A stretch of 64,000 bases of DNA, taken from contig NZ_CP029185.2 of the NCBI RefSeq assembly GCF_003096015.2, positions 712,501 to 776,500 on the forward strand, given 5' to 3'. The DNA is from Limnobaculum parvum (lineage in GTDB: Bacteria; Pseudomonadota; Gammaproteobacteria; Enterobacterales; Enterobacteriaceae). Both the position numbers and the translations under genes were made by a program. The notes under the pieces are model-generated. The model was not told the DNA's origin. It made no database searches and was given only the letters and a program-made list of their open reading frames with translations. Below, piece after piece: positions 34,344 through 43,542 of the stretch (its first letter is position 1; every line of letters starts with the position of its first letter).

Positions 34344-37300
34344 AGTACTGAACGGGTAAACATTCAACTGCCGGGTGAGAACGGTATGAAGGACGTCAGC
34401 GTGGTGACCCATCCACCGAGCCTGAATCTGATATTACCCAATGCCAGTCTGTATAAAATCAATCCGGCGGTAGGTAGTCGCTATTTAATCGAAACCGACC
34501 CTCAATATACCCAACTTAAGCGCTGGCTGGGTTCGGACTATATGACCAGCCGCTTACAGGCTGACCCGAACAATATGCACAAACGTCTGGGGGATGGTTA
34601 CTATGAGCAGCGGCTGATTAGCGACCAGATAATTAACCTAACCGGACAGCGCTTTTTAAACGGCTACGCCAATGACGAAGAGCAATATATGGCGCTGATG
34701 AACAGCGGCGTGGAGTTTGCTCAGAAGTATCATCTGTCATTAGGTATCGCGCTGACGCCAGAGCAGATGGCTAACCTGACTTCAGACATCGTCTGGCTGG
34801 TCAGCCGTGACGTGACCTTACCGGATGGCAGTATCCAAACGGTTCTGGTGCCGCAGGTGTATGCCATGATTAGGCCGCAGGATATTGACGGCAGCGGTGC
34901 GCTTTTGGCCGGTAAGCAGGTCAATTTGCAACTGACCGGTGATTTGGTCAATCAGGGGCGCATTCTGGCGGGGGATAAGCTGAATGTGCTGGCGCAGAAT
35001 ATTCAAAATCAGGGCGGTAGCATCAGCGGCAATAATGTGATGTTGCTGGCGAATAACGATATTAATAATATCGGTGGGTTGATGCAGGGCTTTGACAGCC
35101 TGAGGCTTCAGGCCGGGCATGATATTAACCTCATCACCACCACCACGCAGGGAGAAAAGGCGGGTCGCAATGGCTCTTCCCATACGGCTATCAATCAGGT
35201 GGCGGCCCTTGCGGTTAATAACGACAACGGCACATTACAGCTTTCGGCGGGTCACGATATTAATCTGACGGCGGCGCTGCTGAGCAACGCCGGTCAGAAC
35301 AGTGATACGACCATCGAGGCGGGTCATAATCTGAATCTGAATACCGTGACGGAAGAGAAGCAGCGCAGTTATGTCTGGGATAAGGATAACTATCGTCACG
35401 AGGGAAGTTCACAGGATGTCGGGACCCAAATTACCGGTGGTGGCAATATCACACTGGCGGCGAAAAATGACGTCAATGCCAGAGCATCTCAGGTAGAGTC
35501 AGGCGGTCAACTGGCGGTTGTTGCCGGAAACGATATTAATATTATGGCAGGTCAGTCATCAGCGCATCTGGACGAGCATACTAAATCCAGTGGCAAAGGT
35601 GGTGGTGGTATGACTAAAGTCACCAATGAGTCGCACAGTAAGCTGGATTATCAGTATGCTGAAAGCAGTCGCTTTGACGGTAACAGTGTAGTGATGAATG
35701 CCGGTAATAACCTGTTGGTTCACGGAAGTGAAGTGATTGCCACCAATGACCTGACGCTGAAAGCGGGTAATAACCTGACCATCACCAGTGCACAGGAGAC
35801 CAGTGATGAACGGCGGATGGAGCGTGAAACTAAGTCCGGCCTGATGGGCAGTGGGGGCATTGGCTTTACCGTTGGTAAGATAGATGAAAAATCCACCAAT
35901 ACTGTCCACGGTATCAGTAATGTAGGGAGTACCATTGGCAGCACTAACGGTAGTGTCAGTCTGAGCGCAGGAAATAATCTCGCGGTCAAAGGCTCAGACG
36001 TTGTCGCCCAGCAAGACATCAGCCTGACGGGTAAAAACGTCACCGTTGAGTCAGTGGAAAACCAGACCCACATTCAGGACAAGTACGAACGTACCCAGTC
36101 GGGCGTGACCGTTGCGCTGTCTGGTGCGGTGGGTGGTGCACTGAATGCGGCGGTGACCGAAGCGAAACAGGCGCAGGAAACTCACGACAGCAAAATCAAG
36201 GCGCTACAGGAAATTAAAGCGGCGCTGTCGGCGGTGCAGGCCGTACAGGCCGGGATGATGGACTTGCCCAAAGACAGCGAAGGGTTTGTGGGTATCAGTA
36301 TTTCGGGCGGTGCTCAGCGTACTGAATCCACCACCGACACCAAGATACGGGCGGCGCAGGGTTCGACCATGGCGGCGGGGAATAATCTATCGATTACCGC
36401 CACCGGTAACGGTGAGAAAGGGGTGGATGGCGATATCACCCTTAAAGGCTCCGCCATCAATGCGGGGAATAATATGCTGCTTGACGCCAACCGGGACGTT
36501 AACCTGCTGGCGGCGGCGAACACCCAGAAAACCGACAGTGAGAACAAGAGCTACGGCGGTAACGCCGGGGTCAGTTTTGGTATTGGCGGGGGTAAAAACG
36601 GCCTGCGCTTCTTTGCCGATGCCAACTTTTCCCAGGGGAATATGCATGCAGACGGCCTGTACTGGACGGAGAGTCAGCTTGAGGCCGGTAATAACCTGAC
36701 CATCATCAGCGGTCGGGATACCAATTTGATTGGTGCACTGGCGAAAGGGGATTCCGTCACGATGGACGTGGGTCGTGACCTGACCGTTCGTTCATTGCAG
36801 GACACCGACGATTACAGCTACGAGCAATACTCACTGAATATTGCCGGCAGCTACGGCACCGGTTTCGACGGCAGTCTGGGCTTCACCATGGACAAGATGG
36901 ACAGCACGTGGGCCAGCGTGACTGAACAGAGCGGGATTTACGCGGGTCAAGGCGGTTATGACATTACCGTCGGTAAGCACACCCAGTTAGACGGGGCGGT
37001 GATTGCCTCGGAAGCCACGCCAGAACTGAACAATCTGGACACCGGCACGTTGGGTTGGAGCGATATCAAGAACCGAGCGGATTATGACGTCAGCCATGTG
37101 TCGATGAGTATCGGCTCGGGCGGTGGCGCACCGTTTGGATTCCCGGGCGTACCGGGTACACCTATCGTGGTGGCCTATGGTGACAGCGCCAGTAGCACGA
37201 CTCATGCGGCGATAGCGGACGGCACGTTGACCATTCGTGACCAAAACAATCAGCAGCAGGACATCAGCCGTATCAGTCACGATACGGAGAATGCCGCCAA

Positions 37301-39206
37301 TCCGCTGGATAAGATTTTTGATGCCGATGAGCAGATGCGTAATCTGGAAGCGATAGGTCTGGCGGGGCAGATAGTGTCGCAGGTGACGACTATTGCGACC
37401 AATATTGGGGTGAAGGCGGCGCAGGATGAGGCGAAGGCCAGCATGGAGGCGGCATCGAAAGACCCCGCTATTCAGGCACAGGCCAGAGAGAATTTAGCGA
37501 AGCAGGATATCGAAAACCCAACGCAGGAGCAGTTGAATAAAGCTACCTACGATGTGGTGTACCAGGCGGCCTATGAAGAGCAAATGAAGACTTACGGTAC
37601 CGGCAGCAATGTTGGCCGAGCGATACAGGCAGCCGGTGCGGCACTGACGGTAGCGATGGGCGGTGGTAGTGCAGGGAATGCGGTGGCTGCGGCTTCTGCG
37701 CCGCTCTTAGCTCAGGGCGTGAAACGGTTGGCGGATGACAATTTCCCAGTGGATAAAGAACATCCGGATAACGCTAATCTGTTTGCCAAAGTTATCGGTC
37801 ATGCCATCGTCGGTCTGGCGGTTGCGGAAGGTTCGGGCAATAGCGGTATGGCGGGTGCGTTAGGAGCCGCCAGCGGAGAGCTGATAGCGAAGACGATAGC
37901 GGAAGAATATTACAAAACCGATCCGGAAAAACTGACAGAAGCCCAGCGTCAATTTATTGCCAATATGACCTCAATCGCCACCGGCGTGGCGGCTGGTTTA
38001 GTGGCGGATAATACGGCAGATGCGGGGATGGCGGCTAGTGCGGCGTATAATTCTGCTACTAACAACTACCTTAGCCAGTCGGAAAAGACCGATCTTGATT
38101 TAGCGAAGCAGAAACTTAACGACCCGGATCCTTTAGTGCGTGAAAAAGCACGTCAGGATTACGACCAGTTGATGGAGAAAGATATTTCCAGCGATCAGGC
38201 CGTAATAGATGCCTGTGGTAATGGTCAGGCGGGAAGTGCAGGTTGTGCTAGTGCCAGACAGGATGCGGCAGCAGCGAGGGATAGCTATGAAACGGGTTCG
38301 TATAACTCTCAGGCCAAAAAACAGTATGCTGACGCTTATGGTCAAATTGTTAGCCTGTTAAATAGCACGACGGTAGATGCCGAGCATAAAGAGCAAGTTA
38401 CCGATGGTCTGGCTCGTTACTTTATGGCGGTAACGGGCGTAGATTACGAGACAGCACGGGGTTATGCCGATACCAAGCAAGGTATGGATATTCTTGTTGC
38501 GTCTTTGGCGCTGAAAGATAACCTACAAGCCGCACATTCGTATCTGGCGGCAGAAGGGGCAGTATCACAGGCTAATGCAGCAAAAAGTGCGTCAAAAACT
38601 TCTTATAACTGGTCTTCAGGTGAGGGCGCGTTTAGTCCGAAATCAAACGGGAAAATTGTTGATGTTGAGTATCCCGGTGGTAAGTATGATGGTAATTCAT
38701 TGCCTTATGGTAAGACTCCGGTAATAGAAGAAAAAGGTAATGAGATTGTCACTTTTTACCATGGTGCTAGTAGCGAAAATGCTTCACTAATTAAAACAAA
38801 CGGAATTAATCTTTCTGCTGGTAATCCTCAGGCCGATTTTGGTAGAGGTTTTTATATGACTACTTCAAAAGAAGAAGCATTGATGTCTGCGGGGAGAATT
38901 TTCAAGGGCGCAGGAGTATATGATGTTGTTGAATTTAATGTACCAATTCAGGAAATAAAAACGTTATCTGCGCTTGAGTTCAAATCTGCAAATGAAACAT
39001 GGCAAGACTTTGTGAGATTTCATAAAGAAAATGGCCCAGATGAGCTTTTGCACGCTGGAAAACCTTATGATTTAGTTACTGGGCCATTATTTCGACGTGA
39101 ATCTAAAGGGGGGGCGATACCATGGGATAATCGACTTCCACAAACTAGTATTCATACAGAAAAAGCTGTTGATCTTTTTAATATTTATATGAATAAGGAC
39201 AAATGA
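34329..39206 (+). CDS. N-terminally truncated cdiA with ADP-ribosyltransferase-like toxin tail
   Basis: The frame is open for 1625 codons, but homology to cdiA starts abruptly at ERVNIQLPGE (34347), equivalent to CdiA residue ~1304. Signal peptide and TPS domain are absent and the only start is a TTG in the 84-bp repeat, so export in this form is impossible. The body is near-identical to cdiA up to GVKAAQDEA and to the HEH module up to PYGK. The ~160-residue toxin tail has FYHGASSENA (H1478), ADFGRGFYMTT (Y1509) and acidic residues further on, the H-Y-E pattern of DUF3990-like ADP-ribosyltransferases. The target is unknown. It is a likely silent toxin reservoir. Confidence 0.82.
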   Translation: MTFSYSTERVNIQLPGENGMKDVSVVTHPPSLNLILPNASLYKINPAVGSRYLIETDPQYTQLKRWLGSDYMTSRLQADPNNMHKRLGDGYYEQRLISDQIINLTGQRFLNGYANDEEQYMALMNSGVEFAQKYHLSLGIALTPEQMANLTSDIVWLVSRDVTLPDGSIQTVLVPQVYAMIRPQDIDGSGALLAGKQVNLQLTGDLVNQGRILAGDKLNVLAQNIQNQGGSISGNNVMLLANNDINNIGGLMQGFDSLRLQAGHDINLITTTTQGEKAGRNGSSHTAINQVAALAVNNDNGTLQLSAGHDINLTAALLSNAGQNSDTTIEAGHNLNLNTVTEEKQRSYVWDKDNYRHEGSSQDVGTQITGGGNITLAAKNDVNARASQVESGGQLAVVAGNDINIMAGQSSAHLDEHTKSSGKGGGGMTKVTNESHSKLDYQYAESSRFDGNSVVMNAGNNLLVHGSEVIATNDLTLKAGNNLTITSAQETSDERRMERETKSGLMGSGGIGFTVGKIDEKSTNTVHGISNVGSTIGSTNGSVSLSAGNNLAVKGSDVVAQQDISLTGKNVTVESVENQTHIQDKYERTQSGVTVALSGAVGGALNAAVTEAKQAQETHDSKIKALQEIKAALSAVQAVQAGMMDLPKDSEGFVGISISGGAQRTESTTDTKIRAAQGSTMAAGNNLSITATGNGEKGVDGDITLKGSAINAGNNMLLDANRDVNLLAAANTQKTDSENKSYGGNAGVSFGIGGGKNGLRFFADANFSQGNMHADGLYWTESQLEAGNNLTIISGRDTNLIGALAKGDSVTMDVGRDLTVRSLQDTDDYSYEQYSLNIAGSYGTGFDGSLGFTMDKMDSTWASVTEQSGIYAGQGGYDITVGKHTQLDGAVIASEATPELNNLDTGTLGWSDIKNRADYDVSHVSMSIGSGGGAPFGFPGVPGTPIVVAYGDSASSTTHAAIADGTLTIRDQNNQQQDISRISHDTENAANPLDKIFDADEQMRNLEAIGLAGQIVSQVTTIATNIGVKAAQDEAKASMEAASKDPAIQAQARENLAKQDIENPTQEQLNKATYDVVYQAAYEEQMKTYGTGSNVGRAIQAAGAALTVAMGGGSAGNAVAAASAPLLAQGVKRLADDNFPVDKEHPDNANLFAKVIGHAIVGLAVAEGSGNSGMAGALGAASGELIAKTIAEEYYKTDPEKLTEAQRQFIANMTSIATGVAAGLVADNTADAGMAASAAYNSATNNYLSQSEKTDLDLAKQKLNDPDPLVREKARQDYDQLMEKDISSDQAVIDACGNGQAGSAGCASARQDAAAARDSYETGSYNSQAKKQYADAYGQIVSLLNSTTVDAEHKEQVTDGLARYFMAVTGVDYETARGYADTKQGMDILVASLALKDNLQAAHSYLAAEGAVSQANAAKSASKTSYNWSSGEGAFSPKSNGKIVDVEYPGGKYDGNSLPYGKTPVIEEKGNEIVTFYHGASSENASLIKTNGINLSAGNPQADFGRGFYMTTSKEEALMSAGRIFKGAGVYDVVEFNVPIQEIKTLSALEFKSANETWQDFVRFHKENGPDELLHAGKPYDLVTGPLFRRESKGGAIPWDNRLPQTSIHTEKAVDLFNIYMNKDK
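34347..37425. repeat. ~3.1-kb direct repeat, copy 2
   Basis: Partner of 25787-28865 (offset 8560 bp). The left boundary abuts the 84-bp repeat. Confidence 0.93.
37593..38714. repeat. ~1.1-kb pre-toxin direct repeat, copy 2
   Basis: Partner of 32190-33311 (offset 5403 bp). Divergence begins at the toxin boundary after PYGK. Confidence 0.93.
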
Positions 39207-39514
39207 TGAAGCCAATGTTACCTACGGATGATGACACAAATATATTTTTTGACAAAGTAGTCTTCTTATTACAAGATAACTTTGGATATTCTGAAGTTAT
39301 GGCGTCAAATTTAGTTCATGAATATTATGAATTTTTTAGAGATGCAGAGTCATGTGATAGTATCAATGTGCCTGTACAAGATGATGATTTCTTTTTCCAT
39401 GAAAGTGCTCGTGGAATGGCGTTAAGAATTTATTATTATCTGGTATTAAAAGCGGATCCTGATCCTCATGCTTTTATGAAATGGCGAGCATCATTGTGGC
39501 GGTCTAAAAATTAA
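39203..39514 (+). CDS. Candidate immunity protein for the ART-type CdiA toxin
   Basis: 103 residues; its ATG overlaps the toxin stop (ATGA; a second ATG follows immediately), which ties its translation to the toxin gene and marks it as first candidate for immunity. Small, acidic, all-helical looking (FFDKVVFLLQDNFGYSEVMASNLVHEYYEFF), with the end ADPDPHAFMKWRASLW. I do not know the family number. AT-rich like the toxin tail. Confidence 0.7.
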   Translation: MMKPMLPTDDDTNIFFDKVVFLLQDNFGYSEVMASNLVHEYYEFFRDAESCDSINVPVQDDDFFFHESARGMALRIYYYLVLKADPDPHAFMKWRASLWRSKN

Positions 39515-39533
39515 ATCTAATTGAAGATAATAT

Positions 39534-40085
39534 ATGGCTGTACTTATTGAAGGTATATCAGTAGTCATCCGTTGTGAGCAAATCGTTAAAGCTTACTACG
39601 GGGGAGTTAATGCCTTTGCCAGTGAAGTACCTAATGGTTCTTTACGAGCAGATGGAAAACTAGCCTGTGTAACATTTATGACACCAGATGACGTACAAAA
39701 ATATGTTAGTCATTTGGAGCAACGAGGTTTGGTCTATCTTAATTCAAAAGCAGCTATCGACTTAGTTGTTGTTGATCAAAGAGCTGGATTATGTGCGCCT
39801 TGTGATTGGGTCGTGTTTGGGCAGAGTTATTGGAACAATGATTCAAATAAACCCATTTCTATATGTTCAACAAGTGTTAATGAAGCTCAAAAAGTTGTGG
39901 TTCCAAACGGATGGGTATTTGAAAAATCTTTAAGTGCAAGAATGATATTTATTGAAAATGGAAAGGTGCCGACAAATCTTAAATTGATAACTCAGGAAAA
40001 CGGAGTTGATGTTTACCAAGATAGCGAGACTGGTGAAAAGTTCTATGTTGGGCGCGTTTTTCAATCTACAGATGAAGATTTTTAA
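39534..40085 (+). CDS. Hypothetical protein in the CDI array, possible second immunity factor
   Basis: 183 residues, no signal peptide or membrane segment, 19 bases after the candidate ART immunity gene and on the same strand. It contains a CAPCDW motif near residue 86 and an N-terminal part reading RCEQIVKAYYGGVNAF. I do not recognise it. It could be a second immunity protein, the immunity protein of a lost toxin, or a cargo gene. A hairpin terminator follows. Confidence 0.55.
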   Translation: MAVLIEGISVVIRCEQIVKAYYGGVNAFASEVPNGSLRADGKLACVTFMTPDDVQKYVSHLEQRGLVYLNSKAAIDLVVVDQRAGLCAPCDWVVFGQSYWNNDSNKPISICSTSVNEAQKVVVPNGWVFEKSLSARMIFIENGKVPTNLKLITQENGVDVYQDSETGEKFYVGRVFQSTDEDF

Positions 40086-40128
40086 TTTCGACTTTTAAAT
40101 AATATGTATGAATTAAAATCATATTTTT

Positions 40129-40163
40129 AATGTCCTGGTTATTAACTAGGACATTTATTTTTT
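40129..40163 (+). terminator. Terminator after the 183-residue gene
   Basis: AATGTCCT (40129-40136) pairs with AGGACATT (40148-40155) and runs into TATTTTTT. Confidence 0.7.
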
Positions 40164-40177
40164 AAGTATCAAAGATT

Positions 40178-40366
40178 AACCACTACTCCGATCGCCATCC
40201 TTCCCGCTCATTAGTAACTGTCGCCACTTGTCCGGTCTTAATCCCACAATTTTTATAGCTAGTTACCGCTGATTTTAAGCTGTGAACTTGTCCGAGTTTT
40301 ACCGCCATTGGGAGCATATTCCATGGTGTAATTACCAGGTTGTAGTTGTTTTACTTTAACTGTTTG
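40178..40366 (-). pseudogene. Decayed symE-like gene
   Basis: The plus-strand text matches the intact symE copies with many substitutions and small indels; the best preserved blocks are TTACCGCTGATTTTAAG and TTTTACCGCCATTGGG. No open frame of useful length remains. It ends within 10 bases of the next orphan cdiA-CT start, so the symE / cdiA-CT neighbourhood is older than the recent 1-kb duplication. Confidence 0.8.
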
Positions 40367-40368
40367 TT

Positions 40369-42318
40369 GTGGCCTATGGTGACAGCGCCAGTAGCACGAC
40401 CCATGCGGCGATAGCGGATGGCACGTTGACCATTTGTGACACCGACCAGCAAAAACAAGACATCAGCCGTATTAGTCACGATACGGAGAATGCCGCCAAT
40501 CCGCGGGATAAGATTTTTGATGCCGATGAGCAGATGCGAAATCTGGAAGCGATAGGTCTGGCGGGGCAGATAGTGTCGCAGGTGACAACCATTGCGACCA
40601 ATATTGGGGTGATGAACGCACAGGATCAAGCCCGTGCCGAAGCAGATGCCAATAAGGATGCCGCTTCTAAAGACCCGGCCATCGTTGCACAGGCGAGAGC
40701 GGATTTAGCTAAAGCCGGTAATGAGAACCCAACGCAGGAAGATTTAAACAAAGCGACCTACGCGGTTATCTATCAGGCTTCTTATGACAAATTCTACGAA
40801 AAGGAAATGGAGTTCTACGGCACCGGCAGCAATGTTGGCCGAGCGATACAGGCAGCCGGTGCAGCGCTGACGGTAGCGATAGGCGGTGGTAGTGCGGGGA
40901 ACGCCGCCGCGGCGGCTTCGGCCCCGTTACTGGCTCAGGGCGTGAAGAAACTGGCGGATACGAATTTCCCGATAGACGAGGAACATCCGAACAATGCGAA
41001 CCTGTTCGCGAAAGTGATAGGTCATGCGATTGTTGGTCTGGCGGTAGCTGAGGGTTCGGGTAATAATGGCCTGTCTGGTGCGTTAGGTGCGGCCAGCGGT
41101 GAGCTGATAGCGAAGACGATAGCGGAAGATCTGTATCATAAGAAGACTGATGACCTGACCGAAGCCGAACGTCAGTTTATTGCTAATATGACCTCAATCG
41201 CCACCGGCGTGGCGGCTGGTTTAGTGGCTGATAATACCGCAGATGCGGGAACGGCTGCGGCGGCTGCGTATAATTCTTCTGTTAATAATTACCTTAGCCC
41301 ATCAAAATCAGATGCGCTGACAAAAGCACTTGAGGAGCAAAAGGCCGGTGAAAACCTAGTTAAGGCCTCCACTGATATTGTGCAACTGATGGATGAAGAC
41401 AAGTATACCAATGGTTTGGTACACAAGCTCCAGCAAGGTCAGGAACTGACGGAAAGTGAAAGGCAATCGTTGGCAGGTTCATTAAATGAGTATGGATTAG
41501 ATCTTCAGCTCAATTACGGTTATACAAAAGAGCAGGCAGCGGCGGCAATACAAAGTATCCTGACGGGTAATTCATTCTTTGCACCGCCAACAGATGTTGG
41601 GGCTTATAATGAAGCATACCGTTATTTGGCAAGAGCAGGCTCTACCAATAGTCTGGCAAAAATAGGTAATGACGTACTTTTGGGATTATCGGGAGCACCG
41701 GGGAAAACGGGGGCCATAGCACGTTATGCACTGGAAGCCGGTGGAGCTTATCAGGTGGGGTATGGTGTTGGAGAACTCTCTGATGGTCATTATGGTGCAG
41801 GGGCTTGGGATATTGGGTTAGGACTTACGACTTTCTCTGGTAGTGTGGCATACGGGATGAAGGTAAATGCTATTTCTCCTGATAGCCTTGTTTTTCGTGC
41901 TAACCAAGCTGAACATCTGGCAACTTTAGATGGTTTTACACAAAAAAGCGGTATCGGCGGGGCACATAACGCAATAGCTTTTTATGAGGTTGTGAATCAA
42001 TATAATGTAAAAATTCTTCCAGGAACACGTACTATTGCTCCTGGAATCTCTGAAGTCAAATATCAAGTACCAGCTAAACATCCCCAAACAGGTGAAATTA
42101 CTGGTTATAAAGCCAAAGTTGAAACGAAAACTATTTATGATCCTAATATTTATTCAGATCAGACAATATTAGAACTAGGAAAACAAGCAGCCGCCAGTGG
42201 TTATAAAAATGCTAGGTCCAAGGGACAACAAGCGTATGATGCTAAAGCAGGCGGTATTACATTCAGGGTATATCTGGATAAGAAGACAGGTAAAGTTACT
42301 AACTTCCATCCTAAATAG
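40369..42318 (+). CDS. Orphan cdiA-CT module with second EndoU toxin
   Basis: 649 codons starting (GTG) at the same AYGDSASSTT codon as the other orphans, again without secretion signals. Pre-toxin region with VNNYLSPSK as the VENN-type motif, then a linker different from the other modules and a C-terminal EndoU-like domain: H516 (AEHL), H533 (GGAHN), KTIYDPN and FRVYLDKKTG..NFHPK. The toxin is clearly related to that of cdiA but diverged. No ribosome binding site is evident; probably a silent cassette usable after recombination. An immunity gene of the same family follows after 12 bases. Confidence 0.85.
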   Translation: MAYGDSASSTTHAAIADGTLTICDTDQQKQDISRISHDTENAANPRDKIFDADEQMRNLEAIGLAGQIVSQVTTIATNIGVMNAQDQARAEADANKDAASKDPAIVAQARADLAKAGNENPTQEDLNKATYAVIYQASYDKFYEKEMEFYGTGSNVGRAIQAAGAALTVAIGGGSAGNAAAAASAPLLAQGVKKLADTNFPIDEEHPNNANLFAKVIGHAIVGLAVAEGSGNNGLSGALGAASGELIAKTIAEDLYHKKTDDLTEAERQFIANMTSIATGVAAGLVADNTADAGTAAAAAYNSSVNNYLSPSKSDALTKALEEQKAGENLVKASTDIVQLMDEDKYTNGLVHKLQQGQELTESERQSLAGSLNEYGLDLQLNYGYTKEQAAAAIQSILTGNSFFAPPTDVGAYNEAYRYLARAGSTNSLAKIGNDVLLGLSGAPGKTGAIARYALEAGGAYQVGYGVGELSDGHYGAGAWDIGLGLTTFSGSVAYGMKVNAISPDSLVFRANQAEHLATLDGFTQKSGIGGAHNAIAFYEVVNQYNVKILPGTRTIAPGISEVKYQVPAKHPQTGEITGYKAKVETKTIYDPNIYSDQTILELGKQAAASGYKNARSKGQQAYDAKAGGITFRVYLDKKTGKVTNFHPK

Positions 42319-42330
42319 GAATGATTTCAG

Positions 42331-42693
42331 ATGAATAAAGAGTTATTTGGACAGCCATACAGTGATACAGATCCATATTGGATTGTGAAATCTTATTTTG
42401 ACAGAATGTATAATGATGACAAATTTCTAGAAGCAATAGAACTATTAACTAGGAGATGGACATTAAATGTTGATGGTGCATATTGTAATTTCCCTGATAT
42501 GGATAGTTATGATGAAGAAGATCATTTCGATGGCGTCGAGTTTGCTTATGGCTATCCACCAGAGGAAGACGATATAGTTATAGTAAGTGAAGAGATCTGC
42601 TATAAATATGTCAGACTGGCCTGTGAAAAATATCTCCAGCTACATCCGAAAGATACTGAAAAAGTTAATACTCTACTGGCTAAAATGCCGTAA
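42331..42693 (+). CDS. cdiI: CdiI immunity protein for EndoU toxin (copy 2)
   Basis: 120 residues. The N-terminal half differs from copy 1 (MNKELFGQPYSDTDPYW, RRWTLNVDGAYCNFPD), in step with the diverged toxin, while the last ~45 residues are identical to copy 1 because they lie in the 1-kb duplication. It is thus a natural chimera. An AGGA ribosome binding site lies 10 bases upstream. Confidence 0.88.
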   Translation: MNKELFGQPYSDTDPYWIVKSYFDRMYNDDKFLEAIELLTRRWTLNVDGAYCNFPDMDSYDEEDHFDGVEFAYGYPPEEDDIVIVSEEICYKYVRLACEKYLQLHPKDTEKVNTLLAKMP

Positions 42694-42696
42694 TAA

Positions 42697-42731
42697 AAAG
42701 CTCCCGACTATATATTTTGGTCGGGAGCTTT
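42697..42731. terminator. Bidirectional terminator between cdiI and symE (copy 2)
   Basis: Same 12-bp stem as at 30897-30931. Confidence 0.9.
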
Positions 42732-42741
42732 GTTTTAACCG

Positions 42742-42966
42742 TCAGCTAGTAATATCTGCCTCAATCACCATCCGCCCCCGCTCAGTGGTCACGGTCACCG
42801 CCTGCCCGGGGGTAAATCCTAATGCTTCCAGCCATTTACCGCTGATTTTAAGTTGTGGGCTGGGTTGAGTCTTACCGCCATTGGGGACATATCCCACGGT
42901 GTAATGACGGGGTTGTGGTAGTTTTGCTTTAACCGTCTGTTTTGATTTACAATCGCTTTTAGCCAT
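42742..42966 (-). CDS. SymE-like protein, copy 2
   Basis: Identical in translation to the copy at 30942-31166, with a silent change visible near the 3' end. Same surroundings: convergent with cdiI across a terminator, divergent from the RHH gene. The earlier ATG at codon -5 is also kept. Confidence 0.82.
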   Translation of the reverse strand: MAKSDCKSKQTVKAKLPQPRHYTVGYVPNGGKTQPSPQLKISGKWLEALGFTPGQAVTVTTERGRMVIEADITS

Positions 42967-43151
42967 AGTAACTGACCTCATCTCTGTCCAAGTTGCTTGT
43001 GGTTAGCGGTTGTAGTGAGCTGTGAACTCACTTCAACCGTGCTCTATTTTTGTCTAACTAATACTTCTGTTAGTAAATCTATTAATGCAGTATCCAGACG
43101 TATATCTGGGTATTTGTACATTATTGTTTTTGCTACTTTCTGAATATACAC

Positions 43152-43189
43152 TGGTATATACCATTTCTATTATCATTATGGGTATATAC
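43152..43189. promoter_or_regulatory. Palindromic putative operator (copy 2)
   Basis: Same TGGTATATACCA and GTATATAC pair as at 31352-31389, unchanged. Confidence 0.55.
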
Positions 43190-43190
43190 A

Positions 43191-43361
43191 TTGTCAATAC
43201 CGGATAAGCGTTCTCCTCAATTCCCTATGCGCCTGAGTGCAGAGTTTCGCGATCAACTTGAAGCTGAAATGAAAAAAGACGGTGATACATCACTGGCAAC
43301 ATGGATAAAGCGAATTTTACGTAAAGAGCTTCAATCAAGAGGTATTGAGCCAAAAGGTTGA
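43191..43361 (+). CDS. Small Arc-like RHH protein (copy 2)
   Basis: Identical to the copy at 31391-31561 (56 codons from TTG, 44 from the internal ATG). Preservation of the frame in both copies says little about selection because the duplication looks recent. Confidence 0.6.
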   Translation: MSIPDKRSPQFPMRLSAEFRDQLEAEMKKDGDTSLATWIKRILRKELQSRGIEPKG

Positions 43362-43542
43362 ACGAGCCTGTAATTTAATTTGAGCTTAATGTTGGAGGGC
43401 TAAGTATCACTTTTGTAAACTAAAAGCCTTAATGTTTGTATACCTAATGGCACCTTATCAAAAAGGTCGGGTGTTATTTTGTAGTTCCTTTGCTTTACCT
43501 GCTTTGCGACTCACACATCGACTTTAACTATAAAAATTAAAT

